This document shows, one piece after another, positions 10,305 to 19,340 of a stretch of 64,000 bases of DNA (the first letter of the stretch is position 1; each line of letters starts with the position of its first letter). This DNA comes from JADLGH01 sp964586675. Its GTDB lineage: Bacteria; Desulfobacterota_D; UBA1144; Nemesobacterales; UBA2774. The stretch lies in assembly GCA_964586675.1 (NCBI GenBank), contig CAZPHQ010000002.1, forward strand, positions 1 to 64,000, read 5' to 3'. The notes below the pieces were generated by a model that ran no database searches, was not told the DNA's origin, and saw only the letters and a list, made by a program, of their open reading frames with translations. The translations under genes were made by a program, and so were the position numbers.

Positions 10305-11210
10305 ATGGATATAAGAACGCCGGCCCTGAAAGCAGCACACAGTTTATTCCCCTTCTCGCTTAAAGGCGACGGGGAAGTCGGCGACGCGCGTCCCGGCTGC
10401 GAAATCTCCTGCGTCATAAACTTCTACAAGAGAACGGACCTCCTCCGCGTCATACTCGCCTGCCTTTCGGAGCAGGACCTGGGACGCGAGAGATTCGAGG
10501 TGGTGCTGGTCGAGGACAGGGGCGGGACGCCTGAAGGAAGGGAGGCGACAAGCGAATTCGGCGGCGCTCTCGATATAAAGTACCACGCGCTGGAAAATAA
10601 CTTCGGCACGATGGGCTATTCACGGAACTATGGCCTCTCGAAAACGGCCGGCAGGTATGTGCTCTTTTTAGACGACGACACGGTAATACTCGACAGGAGC
10701 TTTTTATCAGGCCTCGTCCGGGAATTCGAAGAGGCGAAGGCCGACGCAATAATGCCGCGCGGCAGCGCGAGCTATTCGATCATAGAGGGAAGATACAGCT
10801 TCCACGACCCCTACTTCCCGACAAACCGCTGCATGGCGTACAGGAGAGAAACGCTGCGTGACCTCTCGGGCTTCGTTTCCGAAATCATAGGCCAGGAGGA
10901 CGTCGAATTCGCCGTCCGGCTCGCCGCCTCGGGAAAGAACGCCCTGAAATCGGATAGGCTTTCGTACATGCACCCGCCCCTCGTTACGACGGGCACGGGC
11001 AAGGCCGCGGCGGTCGGCCTTTCCTTCGGAAGGCTGAGAAAGAGATACCCATTTCCCGTCTGGCTGATGCTTGTGGCAAACGGCTCCCGCTATCTTCCCC
11101 TTCTCGCCGTGCCATTCAGCGCTAAATGCAAGATGCAGGGGAGATTCAGCCTCGGATTTCTGAAAGGCGTCTGGTACTCGTTTACCGGGAGAAAAATAGA
11201 CTATAATTAA
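10305..11210 (+). CDS. family 2 glycosyltransferase
   Basis: A 301-residue GT-A fold glycosyltransferase. The nucleotide-sugar domain begins at about residue 36 (ISCVINFYKRTDLLRV). The metal-binding triad is LFLDDDT (about residues 122-128), with an acceptor-site ED in IGQEDVEF. A roughly 35-residue N-terminal extension of no recognisable type precedes it. No convincing transmembrane helix is seen, so it probably acts at the inner face of the membrane. It is the first gene of a polysaccharide locus that runs on into an ABC exporter on the same strand. Donor and acceptor sugars cannot be read from sequence. Confidence 0.88.
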   Translation: MDIRTPALKAAHSLFPFSLKGDGEVGDARPGCEISCVINFYKRTDLLRVILACLSEQDLGRERFEVVLVEDRGGTPEGREATSEFGGALDIKYHALENNFGTMGYSRNYGLSKTAGRYVLFLDDDTVILDRSFLSGLVREFEEAKADAIMPRGSASYSIIEGRYSFHDPYFPTNRCMAYRRETLRDLSGFVSEIIGQEDVEFAVRLAASGKNALKSDRLSYMHPPLVTTGTGKAAAVGLSFGRLRKRYPFPVWLMLVANGSRYLPLLAVPFSAKCKMQGRFSLGFLKGVWYSFTGRKIDYN

Positions 11211-11242
11211 TATTCGCCCGGCCAGTGCAGGGCCTGAATCAC

Positions 11243-12016
11243 ATGCTCAAGCGCATCCTACCCTATAAAGACCTCTTCCTCGTATACGTCTGGCGCGAAT
11301 TCAGCATCCGTTACCGCCAGTCCGTCATAGGGGTCCTCTGGGCCATTATCCAGCCCCTCAGCATGATGCTTCTCTTCACCTTCGTTTTTACTTACATAAT
11401 CAAAGTAGAGGTATCGGACTCCCCGAGGGCGTTATTCTTTTTCGCGGGCCTCCTGCCGTGGACATTCTTCGCATCCTCGACCACCTATTCCCTGACAAGC
11501 CTCACAGGCAACTACACGCTCATAACCAAGATATATTTCCCGCGCGAAATTCTACCCCTCGCGGGCGTCATGCTCGCCTTTGCGGACTATCTCATCGCTT
11601 CCGTCATATTCTTCATGATGCTCGCCGCCTACGGCATCGGGCTCACGATAAACGCCCTCTGGATATTTCCGCTGCTTTTACTTTTATTCGTTTTCACGAT
11701 CTCCCTCTGCCTTGTCCTTTCGAGCCTTAATGTTTACTATCGTGACGTAAAGCTCGCGACCGGGTTTTTCATACAGCTCCTCTTCTTCGCCTCCCCGGTC
11801 CTTTACTCGATAGACAATCTCTCCCTCAAGCTGAAGCTTATACTGTTCTTGAACCCGCTCACCTTCATAATCGAGAACATGAGAAGATGCCTTATAGAAG
11901 GCCGTGGCGTCGTGCTCTGGCAGTTCGTTCTGGTCGCCGCGATCGTGGCTGTGTTTTATTATCTTTCCTGCAGATTCTTTATTAAGACGGAGAGGGACTT
12001 CGCCGATGTCATCTGA
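11243..12016 (+). CDS. polysaccharide ABC exporter, permease (Wzm/KpsM-like)
   Basis: An ABC-2 type membrane protein of 257 residues counted from ATG 11243; a GTG at 11225 is a possible alternative start. It opens with the cytoplasmic interface segment DLFLVYVWREFSIRYRQS, typical of polysaccharide and polyol-phosphate exporters, and has about six hydrophobic segments. The next gene overlaps its stop by 11 bases and encodes the ATPase. The pair would export a completed lipid-linked glycan across the inner membrane in the ABC-transporter-dependent pathway. The substrate is inferred from the surrounding glycosyltransferases. Confidence 0.9.
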   Translation: MLKRILPYKDLFLVYVWREFSIRYRQSVIGVLWAIIQPLSMMLLFTFVFTYIIKVEVSDSPRALFFFAGLLPWTFFASSTTYSLTSLTGNYTLITKIYFPREILPLAGVMLAFADYLIASVIFFMMLAAYGIGLTINALWIFPLLLLLFVFTISLCLVLSSLNVYYRDVKLATGFFIQLLFFASPVLYSIDNLSLKLKLILFLNPLTFIIENMRRCLIEGRGVVLWQFVLVAAIVAVFYYLSCRFFIKTERDFADVI

Positions 12017-12719
12017 CGCCATGATACGGCTTTCGGAAGTGTGGAAGAAATACTCGACGAAGGACATCTTCCACAAATCGCTCCGCGAAGAGCTATCGCA
12101 GGCCTTCAGTAAAAAGGACGCCGGCAGTCTCGGCGAGAGCGAATTCTGGGCGCTCAAGGGTGTCAACATCGAGATTAAAAAGGGCGAATGCGTCGGTCTT
12201 TTCGGACACAACGGCGCCGGTAAGACGACGATACTCAAGCTGATAGCGTCCGTCACATATCCCAACCTCGGCGCGGTAACTGTGAATGGCAGGGTCGCCC
12301 CGCTCATCTCCGTGGGAGCAGGATTCCACCCCGACCTCACGGGCAGGGAAAACATCTACACCAACGGCACGATAATCGGTATGACAATTAAAGAGGTGCG
12401 GGAGAATATTGAAAAAATAATCGAGTTCTCCGACATCGAGAGAAAATTCCTCGATATGCCGGTCAAAAAATATTCAGACGGCATGAGCGCCCGGCTCGGG
12501 TTCTCGATTGCCGTGCACAGCAGCGCCGACATCATACTCATAGACGAGATACTGGCGGTCGGCGACGAGGCATTTCAGGAAAAGTGCCTTAATAAAATCA
12601 AAGAGCTGGTAACAAACGGAAAAACCATTCTCATCGTATCTCACAATAGAGACAGGATGGAGGAGCTTACGGACAGGATCGTTTTTATTAAGGAAGGGAA
12701 TATAATTTCTAATCAGTAA
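12006..12719 (+). CDS. polysaccharide ABC exporter, ATPase (Wzt/KpsT-like)
   Basis: A 237-residue nucleotide-binding protein. The start at ATG 12006 is chosen because GGAGAGG lies about nine bases upstream and because it overlaps the permease stop; ATG 12021 is also possible. Walker A is GHNGAGKT (about residues 67-74), the signature is YSDGMSARL, and Walker B is IILIDE. The protein ends just after the NBD, so it lacks the C-terminal carbohydrate-binding domain that Wzt proteins use to recognise capped O-antigen chains. In this it resembles KpsT or short Wzt forms. It energises export by the permease encoded upstream. Confidence 0.92.
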   Translation: MSSDAMIRLSEVWKKYSTKDIFHKSLREELSQAFSKKDAGSLGESEFWALKGVNIEIKKGECVGLFGHNGAGKTTILKLIASVTYPNLGAVTVNGRVAPLISVGAGFHPDLTGRENIYTNGTIIGMTIKEVRENIEKIIEFSDIERKFLDMPVKKYSDGMSARLGFSIAVHSSADIILIDEILAVGDEAFQEKCLNKIKELVTNGKTILIVSHNRDRMEELTDRIVFIKEGNIISNQ

Positions 12720-12734
12720 TACGAGACAGAAATC

Positions 12735-13478
12735 ATGGGCTCATACAACCCCAAGGACTATTGGGAAAGGAGACTTAAATCTAGCTTTACGCTAGAGAGC
12801 GTGGGGAATATCGTCTTTGACGCCAATTACAACAAATATCTATATAAGCTTCAAATAGAAGCCCTGAAGAGAGCAATAGAAAAATCCCGCGTCAGCTTGT
12901 CCGGCGCAAAAGTACTCGACATCGGCTGCGGAACAGGTTTTTTCTCAGAATTCTATATCCGGCATTCGGCGGATGTAACAGGAATCGACATCACCGATGT
13001 CTCGATCGAATCACTCCGCAGAGGATTGCCGGAAGGGCGCTTCATAGTCATGGACATTTCCGCCGGGGATTTAAAGAATCAATTCGCGGAGCTGTTCGAT
13101 GTACTGAATGTTTTTAACGTTCTGTATCATATCGTAGACGATAACAAACTTGCAAAAGCGATTGAAAATGCACTATTCTGCTTAAAACCAGGCGGTTATG
13201 TATTCATTACGGATAACCTCGGAAAGAAAGATTTTTCACCGGCGGAGCACGTGCGCTTTAGAAGTTTGGAAAGTTACAAGGAGCTCTTCCGTAACAGGAT
13301 AGACATAGTTGACGTGCTGCCTCTTTACCATTTCATGAACAGGAGAATTAATATAGCCTCGCTCGGCGCGAATAATTTGATATCGCCCCTGCTGTTCATC
13401 TGCGACTCCATATTAAACAAGTTCGATGTGAATATTTACGATAACATGAAGCTGTTAATAGGAAGGAAACGGGCCTGA
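12735..13478 (+). CDS. class I SAM-dependent methyltransferase
   Basis: A 247-residue Rossmann-fold methyltransferase. Motif I is VLDIGCGTGFFSE (about residues 58-70), followed by the acidic motif II GIDIT. The later segment LKPGGYVFITDN is the usual beta-strand 5 region. It begins 15 bases after the ABC ATPase on the same strand. In polysaccharide loci such enzymes often methylate sugars or cap chains, but the substrate here is unknown. Base composition falls here relative to the upstream exporter genes, the first sign of a more AT-rich block. Confidence 0.85.
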   Translation: MGSYNPKDYWERRLKSSFTLESVGNIVFDANYNKYLYKLQIEALKRAIEKSRVSLSGAKVLDIGCGTGFFSEFYIRHSADVTGIDITDVSIESLRRGLPEGRFIVMDISAGDLKNQFAELFDVLNVFNVLYHIVDDNKLAKAIENALFCLKPGGYVFITDNLGKKDFSPAEHVRFRSLESYKELFRNRIDIVDVLPLYHFMNRRINIASLGANNLISPLLFICDSILNKFDVNIYDNMKLLIGRKRA

Positions 13479-13512
13479 AGAATTCAGACTACTATTTTCA
13501 CAATATGAGTAT

Positions 13513-14724
13513 ATGAAAGTTCTTTATGTCTTAGACAGCTTTCCGAAATTATCAGAAACGTTCATTCTCAACGAAATAACTGATCTCTTGAGCCGGGATG
13601 TCGAAATTGAGATATTAGCGCTTAACAACCCGGATGAAACCGTAGTAAACGAGGATGTTTTCAATTTCAATCTTCCGGGTTTAACCCGATACTTTCAGCT
13701 TCCTCCGACTTCTAAATTGAACTTTGCCGGTTGTTTAACTCCCGGCTTCTATGCGATGCTGTGGAGATCGTACAATTCTTACAGATCATCATTTGATTTT
13801 AAGCACCTGATAAGATTGTGTTACTACTCTCATTATTATAGAAATGTAGATATTGTCCACGCTCATTTCGCTTACAGGGCTGCGGTAGTAGGCATGCAAA
13901 TAGGCGGCCTGCTGCATAAACCATTTACATTCACCGCGCACGCTTATGAAATATTTAATAAGAATCACTATTCGAAAGCGAGATTAACAGCACTATCAAA
14001 CGCAGCAAATAAAATATTTACCCCATCGGCGTTCAACAAGAATTACATCATTAGAGAAACAGGTGTTTCAGAAGAAAAGATCGAAATTATCAGGGCCACT
14101 ATTCCGCTTGAAAAGTTTGAAAATGTGAAATCGTCCAGTCTTGCGCTCGATACAATTAAAATTATCAGCGCAGGGAGATTAATAGAGAAAAAAGGTTTTG
14201 AATACCTCATCAAAGCGATAAAAATCGTCGCAGAGAAGCATGAAGCGGTTGAGTTAAGCATAATAGGCGAGGGAGAGCTTCACGACAAATTACATAACCT
14301 CACTTCGAGACTGGGGCTTGATGATAAAGTAAAGTTTATCGGCGCGAGATCGAACGAAGACTGTATAGAAGAGTTAGGCAAGTCTGATATAGCGGTTCTG
14401 CCCTGCGTCATCGCAGAAAATGGAGATATGGATGTCTGCCCGCTCACTCTTCAGGAAGCCATGGCCATGGGAATACCGGTTGTATCGACTGAGATCGGCA
14501 GCATCAAGGAGCTCGTAGAGAACGGGAGTGAAGGCATATTAGTTCGCGAGCGAGATGAGGCCACGCTGGCCGAGGCTATTCTAGAGCTTATAAGAGATCC
14601 CGAACTCAGAAAATATATGGGCAGCAAAGGAATGGAAAAAATAATCAAGGAGTTCAACATAAATACCCAAATGAACAAACAGACCGAAATCTGGCAAAAG
14701 ATGATGAACAATATCTCCGAATAA
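13513..14724 (+). CDS. family 4 glycosyltransferase
   Basis: A 403-residue GT-B fold enzyme with an N-terminal glycosyltransferase 4-like domain (KVLYVLDSFPKLSETFILNE, where the SETFI motif is typical) and a C-terminal GT1 domain from about residue 210 (IISAGRLIEKKGFEYLI). The donor-binding E-x7-E element is in LQEAMAMGIPVVSTEIGS (about residues 312-330). It probably adds a sugar from a nucleotide donor to a growing surface glycan on the cytoplasmic face. The gene is visibly AT-rich (around 40-45% GC by eye) compared with the exporter genes, which suggests recent acquisition or locus shuffling. Confidence 0.9.
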   Translation: MKVLYVLDSFPKLSETFILNEITDLLSRDVEIEILALNNPDETVVNEDVFNFNLPGLTRYFQLPPTSKLNFAGCLTPGFYAMLWRSYNSYRSSFDFKHLIRLCYYSHYYRNVDIVHAHFAYRAAVVGMQIGGLLHKPFTFTAHAYEIFNKNHYSKARLTALSNAANKIFTPSAFNKNYIIRETGVSEEKIEIIRATIPLEKFENVKSSSLALDTIKIISAGRLIEKKGFEYLIKAIKIVAEKHEAVELSIIGEGELHDKLHNLTSRLGLDDKVKFIGARSNEDCIEELGKSDIAVLPCVIAENGDMDVCPLTLQEAMAMGIPVVSTEIGSIKELVENGSEGILVRERDEATLAEAILELIRDPELRKYMGSKGMEKIIKEFNINTQMNKQTEIWQKMMNNISE

Positions 14725-14764
14725 GAAGCTGAGGCACTTTTAACCGAGCGTCAGAACCTGATTC

Positions 14765-15655
14765 TCATCTTATAGATTTTCCTCCTAAAAGAAGTCTCGC
14801 CATTTCATATACGCCGACATACCTAAGAACTACAAAAACGAAAAGAAACTTGATTTTATAATCAGCCCGGCCGAGTGATTTGATATCATCACGTTTTAAA
14901 AGCCTGAAAACAGTGAGAACCGGGGGGAATATATCTATCAATATTTTTTTCAGACAATAACTTCTGCTGACCAGACCGACATCCAGCTGCCCCCCGGTAA
15001 GTCTCCTCGTTTTATTGATTAGCTGTGAAATGGTTCGCCTGGCCGGGTGCATCACCACTACATTTTCGTCATACTGAATGCTGAACCCTTTGTCGTATAC
15101 CCTGTTACCCCATTCATAGTCGCCGGCGGATTTTAATTCCGGATTGAATAAACCGACTTTTCCGAATACTTCTCTCGGAACGAACAGATTAGCCGTAAGT
15201 CCGAAATGCATACTTTCGACGAACACCTCGGCATCATAATTGTTTAGCATTTCCCATAATTCAGGACCTGTTAAATTGTCTGCGTCCTTTGGGAAAAAAA
15301 TCACGTTCCCGGCCACAAATCCGATATTATCTTTAGTCGAAAGCGACGATAATCCCTTTTCCAGCCAATCTTTGTCGGGAATACAATCCGAATCCGTAAA
15401 AACAAGAACATCTCCATCCGAGCTGAGTATTCCTTTGTTTCTGGCTGAATATGACCCGGGCCTATGCTCCGAAACCAGATGGACAGTAGTACGGGAACCT
15501 AACATGGATTGAAGACCATCGGTTGAACCGTTATCGACTACAATAATTTCATACCTGGATTTATCGAGGGTTTGTTTTTCAAGCGCGTCCAGGCAGTGCG
15601 CCAGATTCAGCGCGTCATTGTAGACCGGTATGATAACCGACAAGTAGTGACTCAT
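14765..15655 (-). CDS. family 2 glycosyltransferase
   Basis: A 296-residue GT2 enzyme of the GT-A fold. It starts MSHYLSVIIPVYNDALNL and has the metal-binding DSD in VFTDSDCIPD (about residues 110-119). The C-terminal part (VSRSYCLKKILIDIFP onwards) is hydrophobic and may contact the membrane. It is inverted relative to its neighbours: convergent with the GT4 gene, 40 bases away, and divergent from the next GT2. Its AT-rich composition matches the GT4 gene, so both may have arrived together. Acceptor and donor are unknown. Confidence 0.88.
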   Translation of the reverse strand: MSHYLSVIIPVYNDALNLAHCLDALEKQTLDKSRYEIIVVDNGSTDGLQSMLGSRTTVHLVSEHRPGSYSARNKGILSSDGDVLVFTDSDCIPDKDWLEKGLSSLSTKDNIGFVAGNVIFFPKDADNLTGPELWEMLNNYDAEVFVESMHFGLTANLFVPREVFGKVGLFNPELKSAGDYEWGNRVYDKGFSIQYDENVVVMHPARRTISQLINKTRRLTGGQLDVGLVSRSYCLKKILIDIFPPVLTVFRLLKRDDIKSLGRADYKIKFLFVFVVLRYVGVYEMARLLLGGKSIR

Positions 15656-15773
15656 TTCAAATAGTTATGCTCGCACTAATTCGAATGACATATCGTGGTT
15701 GTATAATTATAGTACAGCATTCCGAATTCGAATATTGTTCATTTGTAGCCGATTTATTATGATAATATCAGCA

Positions 15774-17168
15774 ATGAATGCGAATCCAAAAACAGCCATA
15801 GTTATTGTTAATTGGAACAAGAGAATAGACACTCTCAACCTATTGAATTCTTTAAAAACTCTCAATTACGACAATTATAAGATCTTTGTAGTGGACAATT
15901 CGTCGAACGACGGATCCGTCGAGGCGATAAAGGATCAATTTCCCGAGGCCGCGCTTCTTATAAATTCCGAAAATCTGGGAGGGACGGGAGGCTTTAATTC
16001 CGGCATCCGCCACGTCTTGAAAAAGGGCGGATACAAGTACATCTGGCTTTTGGATAACGATGCAGAAGTCGAGGACAATAGTCTCAGCGAATTAGTAGTA
16101 GCCATGGAACATGACGATAATATTGGCCTGGCTGGTTCAAGGATCGTAGATTCGCGGAGAAGAGATATAACAGTTGAAGCAGGGGCGCTAATCGAATCGG
16201 ATATGATCGGAGTAAGGCCCCTCTACAGAAACGTCACGAACCTGAAGCTGGACACACAGACCGCCGACGTTGATTATGTTGCCATCTGCTCCGCCCTGAT
16301 CCGGACGAGCGCACTCGAAAAAGTTGGCCTCATGGACGAAAGGTATTTCATATTCTGGGACGACATGGACTGGGGCCTGACATTCAAAGAAAGCGGGTTC
16401 AAAGTGGTTTGCGCCCTTAACTCGATTGCATATCACAATGCCTTTACGGAAAAAAGAGGCGTACTGGTCGATTACTACTACGGAAACAGGAATTCTCTCC
16501 TGACGTACTCGAAACATACAGGTTTATGGAAAAGAGTTCCGCTCTTTTACAAGTACCTGCGCCAGAAGTGCATTAGCCTCGCGCTCCTGGGTTTCAACGG
16601 GGATCCTAGCCTGATGGCTCTCGGGTTCTCGGGCATATTCGATTTTATCCTCGGGAGCTGGGGCAGGAAGAAGGGCGCGCCCGGCGTCGACCGGCCGCGA
16701 AAAGGCCCGGGGACCCTGCCCGGCGAAGCGGATAGGATATTGATTCTAAACGACGGCAGCAGGGACGAGATTTACAGCGCGTTAGACAACTTGAAAACAA
16801 AGTATCCGGAGGCATATTTTACAATTCTGATTAACAAAGACAGGAAGGACTACTTTGAAGATTATTTCGACAACCTAATCGAGATAGATACCGGAAGACC
16901 CTACAGCCTGGTACACCAAACTGGTGTTTTTATCAATCTGCTGAGAAATAATTTCACTCTCTCGGTTAGCTTTAAAAACGCAACCCCACTCTCATACGCA
17001 ACCAAAAAGAGCTACGTATTCGATTCCGGCACAGGAGATTTCTACGAAACCGGCAACAATGTCCAGAATATATGGAAGCCGGCGGCATCGGCGGTCGTGG
17101 GAGAAATAATGAGTATTCTTTTTCTCCCGGTGCTCTGGGCATCGAGTCTAAGGTATAAAAAAAGGTGA
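15774..17168 (+). CDS. family 2 glycosyltransferase with an extra C-terminal domain
   Basis: A protein of about 464 residues counted from ATG 15774. An ATG at 15759 and longer forms are possible; none has a clear Shine-Dalgarno. The N-terminal domain is a rhamnosyltransferase-like GT2 (TAIVIVNWNKRIDTLNLL; WLLDNDAE as metal site; FFIFWDDMDWG-like acceptor region). After a short charged linker at about residue 310 a second domain of roughly 140 residues begins (ADRILILNDGSRDEIYSAL). Its layout of beta-strand, loop, helix and second strand recalls the first Rossmann half of family 9 heptosyltransferases. The C-terminus holds a hydrophobic segment, perhaps a membrane anchor. The second domain is unusual. 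Confidence 0.8.
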   Translation: MNANPKTAIVIVNWNKRIDTLNLLNSLKTLNYDNYKIFVVDNSSNDGSVEAIKDQFPEAALLINSENLGGTGGFNSGIRHVLKKGGYKYIWLLDNDAEVEDNSLSELVVAMEHDDNIGLAGSRIVDSRRRDITVEAGALIESDMIGVRPLYRNVTNLKLDTQTADVDYVAICSALIRTSALEKVGLMDERYFIFWDDMDWGLTFKESGFKVVCALNSIAYHNAFTEKRGVLVDYYYGNRNSLLTYSKHTGLWKRVPLFYKYLRQKCISLALLGFNGDPSLMALGFSGIFDFILGSWGRKKGAPGVDRPRKGPGTLPGEADRILILNDGSRDEIYSALDNLKTKYPEAYFTILINKDRKDYFEDYFDNLIEIDTGRPYSLVHQTGVFINLLRNNFTLSVSFKNATPLSYATKKSYVFDSGTGDFYETGNNVQNIWKPAASAVVGEIMSILFLPVLWASSLRYKKR

Positions 17169-17175
17169 TAAGCAG

Positions 17176-17964
17176 ATGAGCCTTTTGACCTCCTATAATC
17201 CGTTTGACGTTTACAATCATTACTCTAAATTCAGCAGCATAAGACACAAGCTGACCCGGATTATCTCAGGCACGGAAGACAGCCACCCGATAGAAGAAAA
17301 ACTCAGACACGCATACGAAGGGAGCCTCAAGTTCGCCGACGCCTACGTATTGAAGAAAATAATCCACCGTGAAAAGCCCGGATATATTCTCGAGGTGGGA
17401 AGTTTTTTAGGTATGTCGGCACACTGGATGCTGGAAGTATCCAAGCCTTTTAATTCTATAGTCACGGCGGTCGATCCGAATATAAGGCACAGAATCTTCG
17501 ACAATCCGCGCAGCATTGTTGAGAGATTAAACGCGGCCTATTATCCGGACAGGTTAGAGATAGTGACGGCCTTCTTCGGATATTGCGACGAGGGCATATA
17601 CCATGACTATGAACATTACCAGCCCTGCCTCACACGCGAGCAGGTCGACAAGTTGATCGGAGCGAAGGTGGTCATAGGAAGGGACTGGGGCAGAAAATTC
17701 GACTTAATATTCATCGACGGAAACCATAAATACAAATCGGTTATGAACAACTTCGAGGTAGCGTATGGACTACTCGACAAGGGAGGCTCCATCGTATTCC
17801 ACGACGCGCTCAGCTGGCCCGACGTTACAAAAGCGCTCCTAGAGATGAAGGAAACCTATAAGAATCGGGCGGAGGTAACTATTTATGGCGCCGCCGACAG
17901 GAAGATACTTAGACAGCTCAAAATTCACAATGACGGACTGGGAGTTTTCAAGCTTACCGGCTGA
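17176..17964 (+). CDS. class I SAM methyltransferase, Methyltransf_24/CmcI-like
   Basis: A 262-residue protein with motif I ILEVGSFLGMSAHWML (about residues 75-90) and FDLIFIDGNHKYKSVMNN (about 176-193), followed by GGSIVFHDAL. The FIDGNHxY pattern is typical of the Methyltransf_24 and cephalosporin hydroxylase-like families, where the Asp and His can bind a metal. It begins seven bases after the two-domain GT2 on the same strand, so it is likely to modify the same glycan or a lipid-linked intermediate. The substrate is unknown. The gene converges on the FAD oxidoreductase gene. Confidence 0.78.
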   Translation: MSLLTSYNPFDVYNHYSKFSSIRHKLTRIISGTEDSHPIEEKLRHAYEGSLKFADAYVLKKIIHREKPGYILEVGSFLGMSAHWMLEVSKPFNSIVTAVDPNIRHRIFDNPRSIVERLNAAYYPDRLEIVTAFFGYCDEGIYHDYEHYQPCLTREQVDKLIGAKVVIGRDWGRKFDLIFIDGNHKYKSVMNNFEVAYGLLDKGGSIVFHDALSWPDVTKALLEMKETYKNRAEVTIYGAADRKILRQLKIHNDGLGVFKLTG

Positions 17965-17998
17965 AGACAGATTTTCGAAACAGGAGCTTTCTTGACAC

Positions 17999-19306
17999 TC
18001 ACTTAAACGCCCCGCCCGCGAAGAAGCCGTCCTTTATCGATTCCGCTATACCCTGGAACGTCCACCTGCCGTAGCGGCCTATCTGGTAGATGCCCCGCTT
18101 TTCGAGCTCTCTCATAGCCGTCTCCTTCCACCGGGACCCCGGCGCCGACCAGGTGTATGCGACGTCTATCCACGTCGGGTCCACCGTCTCGGCCCTGCCT
18201 ATGAACCCCCACGACTTTAGCTCCTTCACGACTGAATCGGCATACGCGGCAATCTCCTTATCCCCCGGCTTTTTGCCGTTGGCGTACGCCTTCTCGACGT
18301 ATATGCTGACGCGCTCCCTTTCCTTCCGCGAGGATTTGGGCATGAACGAGGCGTCGACGTTGCTGTAAAACCCGACCCTGTGAAAACGCGACTCGCTGTC
18401 CGGGATGTAGAGCCAGTGATCGTCCGGGCATTTCTTCCCGCGCGTCGCGCCGATATTGAGCACGAGTACAGACGTATAGTCCGAAGGTTTTTCGTCGAGC
18501 CTGAGGCCAGCCATCCCGGCGGCCTTGTTTAACGGGAGCGTCGAAACCAGGTTCTCATATTTCGCACCGGTGCCGTCGGAGAATTGAACCTCTTTCTTAT
18601 CGGCCTTTATCCTCGCGACGCGCTTCCCGTAGTTCACGTCGCACCTTCCCGCCATCTTCTGCGAAAGTGCGTTAAGGCCCGCTTTTGGGTAAATGTAGGT
18701 CACGTTGTATCCGACCGCGGGCGGCGACTTGTCCACCGCTCCCTTCACGGCGATCGAGAGATTCACGGGCGATTTGTAGGAATCCTGGGGCGCTATCTTC
18801 GTCCAGAGCCCCGCTGTGTAAAGGTCGTGAAAAGGGGCGAAGAACATCTCCGTGAGCGTCCTTCCGAAGCTCATCTCGATCCAGTCGGCCATCGTACGCG
18901 GGGCGCCCGACGGCGCGTTTATTATCTCGCTGATTGCCTTCGCGGCGACGTCCTTCCCGAGATAGCTGAGGTTATTCTGAATAGGATATGGAACGTATAG
19001 CCCGGTCTTACTGAAAAATACAGATGATTTTCTCTTGTAAGATTTCACTCCGCCGAGGGATTCTATGAACCTGAGAACCGTAGGGTCGCCGCCGAATATC
19101 CAGTGACCCCCGCCTATCTCGAACCTGTACGCCTCGCCGTCTTCCGGCGCTTCGAATAACCGCTTGTCACTCCCCGGCGCAAGGTAATACGACGAGCATA
19201 TACCGCCCGGCACACTCTCGGCCTCGTACACCGGAAGGCCCGACGCGATCCCCGCGGCAAGCCCGGTAACGCCCCCGCCTATGACTAGATTTCCCGGCCT
19301 TTTCAC
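17999..19306 (-). CDS. FAD-dependent amine-oxidase-like oxidoreductase
   Basis: A 435-residue flavoprotein of the amine oxidase/protoporphyrinogen oxidase-like superfamily. The N-terminal dinucleotide-binding motif is LVIGGGVTGLAAGIA (about residues 7-21), followed by the acidic strand end VYEAE and by GGICSSYY. The C-terminus has a second FAD-contact region near IYQIGRYGRWTFQGI. Comparable proteins in polysaccharide loci act on nucleotide sugars or lipid carriers, like UDP-galactopyranose mutase, but key residues for that reaction are not recognisable. I call it only as a member of the superfamily. It is convergent with the preceding methyltransferase gene. Confidence 0.75.
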   Translation of the reverse strand: MKRPGNLVIGGGVTGLAAGIASGLPVYEAESVPGGICSSYYLAPGSDKRLFEAPEDGEAYRFEIGGGHWIFGGDPTVLRFIESLGGVKSYKRKSSVFFSKTGLYVPYPIQNNLSYLGKDVAAKAISEIINAPSGAPRTMADWIEMSFGRTLTEMFFAPFHDLYTAGLWTKIAPQDSYKSPVNLSIAVKGAVDKSPPAVGYNVTYIYPKAGLNALSQKMAGRCDVNYGKRVARIKADKKEVQFSDGTGAKYENLVSTLPLNKAAGMAGLRLDEKPSDYTSVLVLNIGATRGKKCPDDHWLYIPDSESRFHRVGFYSNVDASFMPKSSRKERERVSIYVEKAYANGKKPGDKEIAAYADSVVKELKSWGFIGRAETVDPTWIDVAYTWSAPGSRWKETAMRELEKRGIYQIGRYGRWTFQGIAESIKDGFFAGGAFK

Positions 19307-19340
19307 CTGTTATATCGTCCCGTGCTGAATTGGAATAATA

